Of a stretch of 7,052 nucleotides of DNA, positions 6,656 to 7,052 are shown piece after piece. This DNA comes from Microcaldota archaeon. GTDB lineage: Archaea; Micrarchaeota; Micrarchaeia; Micrarchaeales; CABMGC01. Every line of letters begins with the position of its first letter. Positions within the stretch are counted from its first letter, which is position 1. Made by a program: the position numbers and the translations under genes. Below the pieces are notes generated by a model, which was not told the DNA's origin, did not search any database, and saw only the letters and a program-made list of their open reading frames with translations. The stretch lies in assembly GCA_028866975.1 (NCBI GenBank), contig JAGWHG010000032.1:1-7052 (forward strand). The letters are read 5' to 3'.

Positions 6656-6671
6656 GTATAAATAATTATAC
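6656..6671. promoter_or_regulatory. Inverted-repeat TATA region of the thrS / DUF192-protein divergent promoter
   Basis: The 16 bp GTATAAATAATTATAC consist of two 6-bp inverted arms (GTATAA and TTATAC) around ATAA. On the plus strand TATAAATA (6657-6664) is centred about 26 bp before the GTG at 6687. On the minus strand the TTTATA reading (about 6657-6662) is centred about 31 bp before the thrS ATG at 6628. It thus offers a TATA box in both directions within a 58-bp gap. The dyad may simply reflect paired TATA boxes, or it may also be an operator. Confidence 0.5.
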
Positions 6672-6686
6672 AATCGCAACACAAGT

Positions 6687-7052
6687 GTGAAGATAAGCAA
6701 GTTTCAGATAATTGTTCCTGCCTTGATTGTAATTGTTGCCCTAGCCTACCTGCTAATGCAGCAACCTGTGCCCTCAAAGGTTAGCTACTCACACTTTAGC
6801 GTAGGCAACCGCAGCTTTGCAATAACCTACGTTGCATCTAACTACTCTCAGTGGACAGAGGGCCTTATGAACAAAACCGTGACAAACTCGACTTTCGAGC
6901 TTTTCGTGTTTCCGAATCCTTCTATATATCCTTTCTGGATGAACAACACCTACACCAATCTAGATATGTTGTGGGTGAATGGGTCATCTCATGGTGGCAA
7001 GGTAGTATACATTCTCAAGAACGCCCCAAGCTGCCTGAAGGCTAACTGTCCT
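6687..7052 (+). CDS. DUF192 (UPF0127) protein with N-terminal membrane anchor, cut by window edge
   Basis: A GTG at 6687 opens a frame of 122 residues that continues beyond the right edge. The GTG is the only normal start codon between an in-frame stop at 6663-6665 and the hydrophobic segment. Residues 1-6 are polar and basic, and 7-24 form a hydrophobic anchor or signal peptide (IIVPALIVIVALAYLLM), so the rest is probably outside the membrane. The body matches DUF192: WTEGLMNKT (56-64) fits the GLM motif, and FELFVF...PFWMNNTYTNLDM (70-94) corresponds to the family's GMLFVF...FWMKNTxIPLDI core. VVYILKNAPSC...CP (106-122) corresponds to the V.I..n..PC...CPLY segment seen in many archaeal members. 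The biochemical function of the family is not firmly known. Six N-X-S/T sequons occur between residues 41 and 100. No Shine-Dalgarno sequence precedes the GTG, and a TATA box lies about 26 bp upstream, suggesting a leaderless mRNA. Confidence 0.87.
   Translation, partial: MKISKFQIIVPALIVIVALAYLLMQQPVPSKVSYSHFSVGNRSFAITYVASNYSQWTEGLMNKTVTNSTFELFVFPNPSIYPFWMNNTYTNLDMLWVNGSSHGGKVVYILKNAPSCLKANCP

Noticed and set aside
6629..6700. N-terminal extension of thrS up to 6700 (hydrophobic LIFTLVLRLYNYLYLL stretch)
   Set aside because: It reads through the promoter dyad and across the divergent GTG at 6687. The hydrophobic look comes from translated AT-rich promoter DNA, and a cytoplasmic synthetase needs no membrane segment.
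6851..7045. 64-residue plus-strand frame near the right edge
   Set aside because: It lies in another frame of the DUF192 gene, whose motifs fit the frame starting at 6687 instead.
1..7052. CRISPR array, tRNA/rRNA gene, transposase or a multi-gene defence island
   Set aside because: No regularly spaced repeats, no recognisable tRNA cloverleaf in the short gaps, no transposase or nuclease motifs; coding sequence fills nearly the whole window with mostly housekeeping genes.

Overview
The window comes from a compact archaeal genome. The evidence is a Sec61-beta translocon subunit of archaeal/eukaryotic type, an AbrB-like plus winged-helix protein, an archaeal-type arginyl-tRNA synthetase, a two-domain Nnr protein, and TATA boxes about 22-31 bp from the start codons with little room for a 5' leader. 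The very short gaps, frequent strand switching and an unusually short threonyl-tRNA synthetase suggest a streamlined lineage. A DPANN archaeon such as a Micrarchaeota/ARMAN relative is a reasonable guess, but this is inference: no rRNA or other taxonomic marker is present.

Layout, left to right. Bases 1-303 (minus) hold the N-terminal part of an AAA-type P-loop ATPase that runs off the left edge. This stretch is visibly more AT-rich than the rest and may be an acquired gene. Bases 409-3844 (minus) form a two-gene operon: nnr (NAD(P)H-hydrate repair) upstream and argS downstream, 4 nt apart. Divergent from nnr is a 285-residue protein (3891-4748, plus) with an AbrB-like N-terminus and predicted winged helices. 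A 51-residue Sec61-beta gene (4749-4904, minus) meets it tail to tail with no spacer. Divergent from that is an unrecognised 112-residue charged protein (4962-5300, plus). A catalytic-only threonyl-tRNA synthetase (5309-6628, minus) converges on it with an 8-nt gap. Divergent from thrS, a membrane-anchored DUF192-type protein (6687-7052, plus) runs off the right edge.

The genes are mostly housekeeping: two aminoacyl-tRNA synthetases, metabolite repair and protein secretion, together with two proteins of unknown function, an exported DUF192 protein and the edge ATPase. The clearest structural theme is promoter architecture. All three divergent gene pairs share one short AT-rich core with a TATA-like element readable on both strands, and the start codons lie where the transcripts should begin. 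The most notable protein-level observations are the editing-domain-free ThrRS, the high density of N-glycosylation sequons in the DUF192 protein, and the two unrecognised proteins. I found no convincing CRISPR array, insertion sequence, tRNA, rRNA or new defence system.
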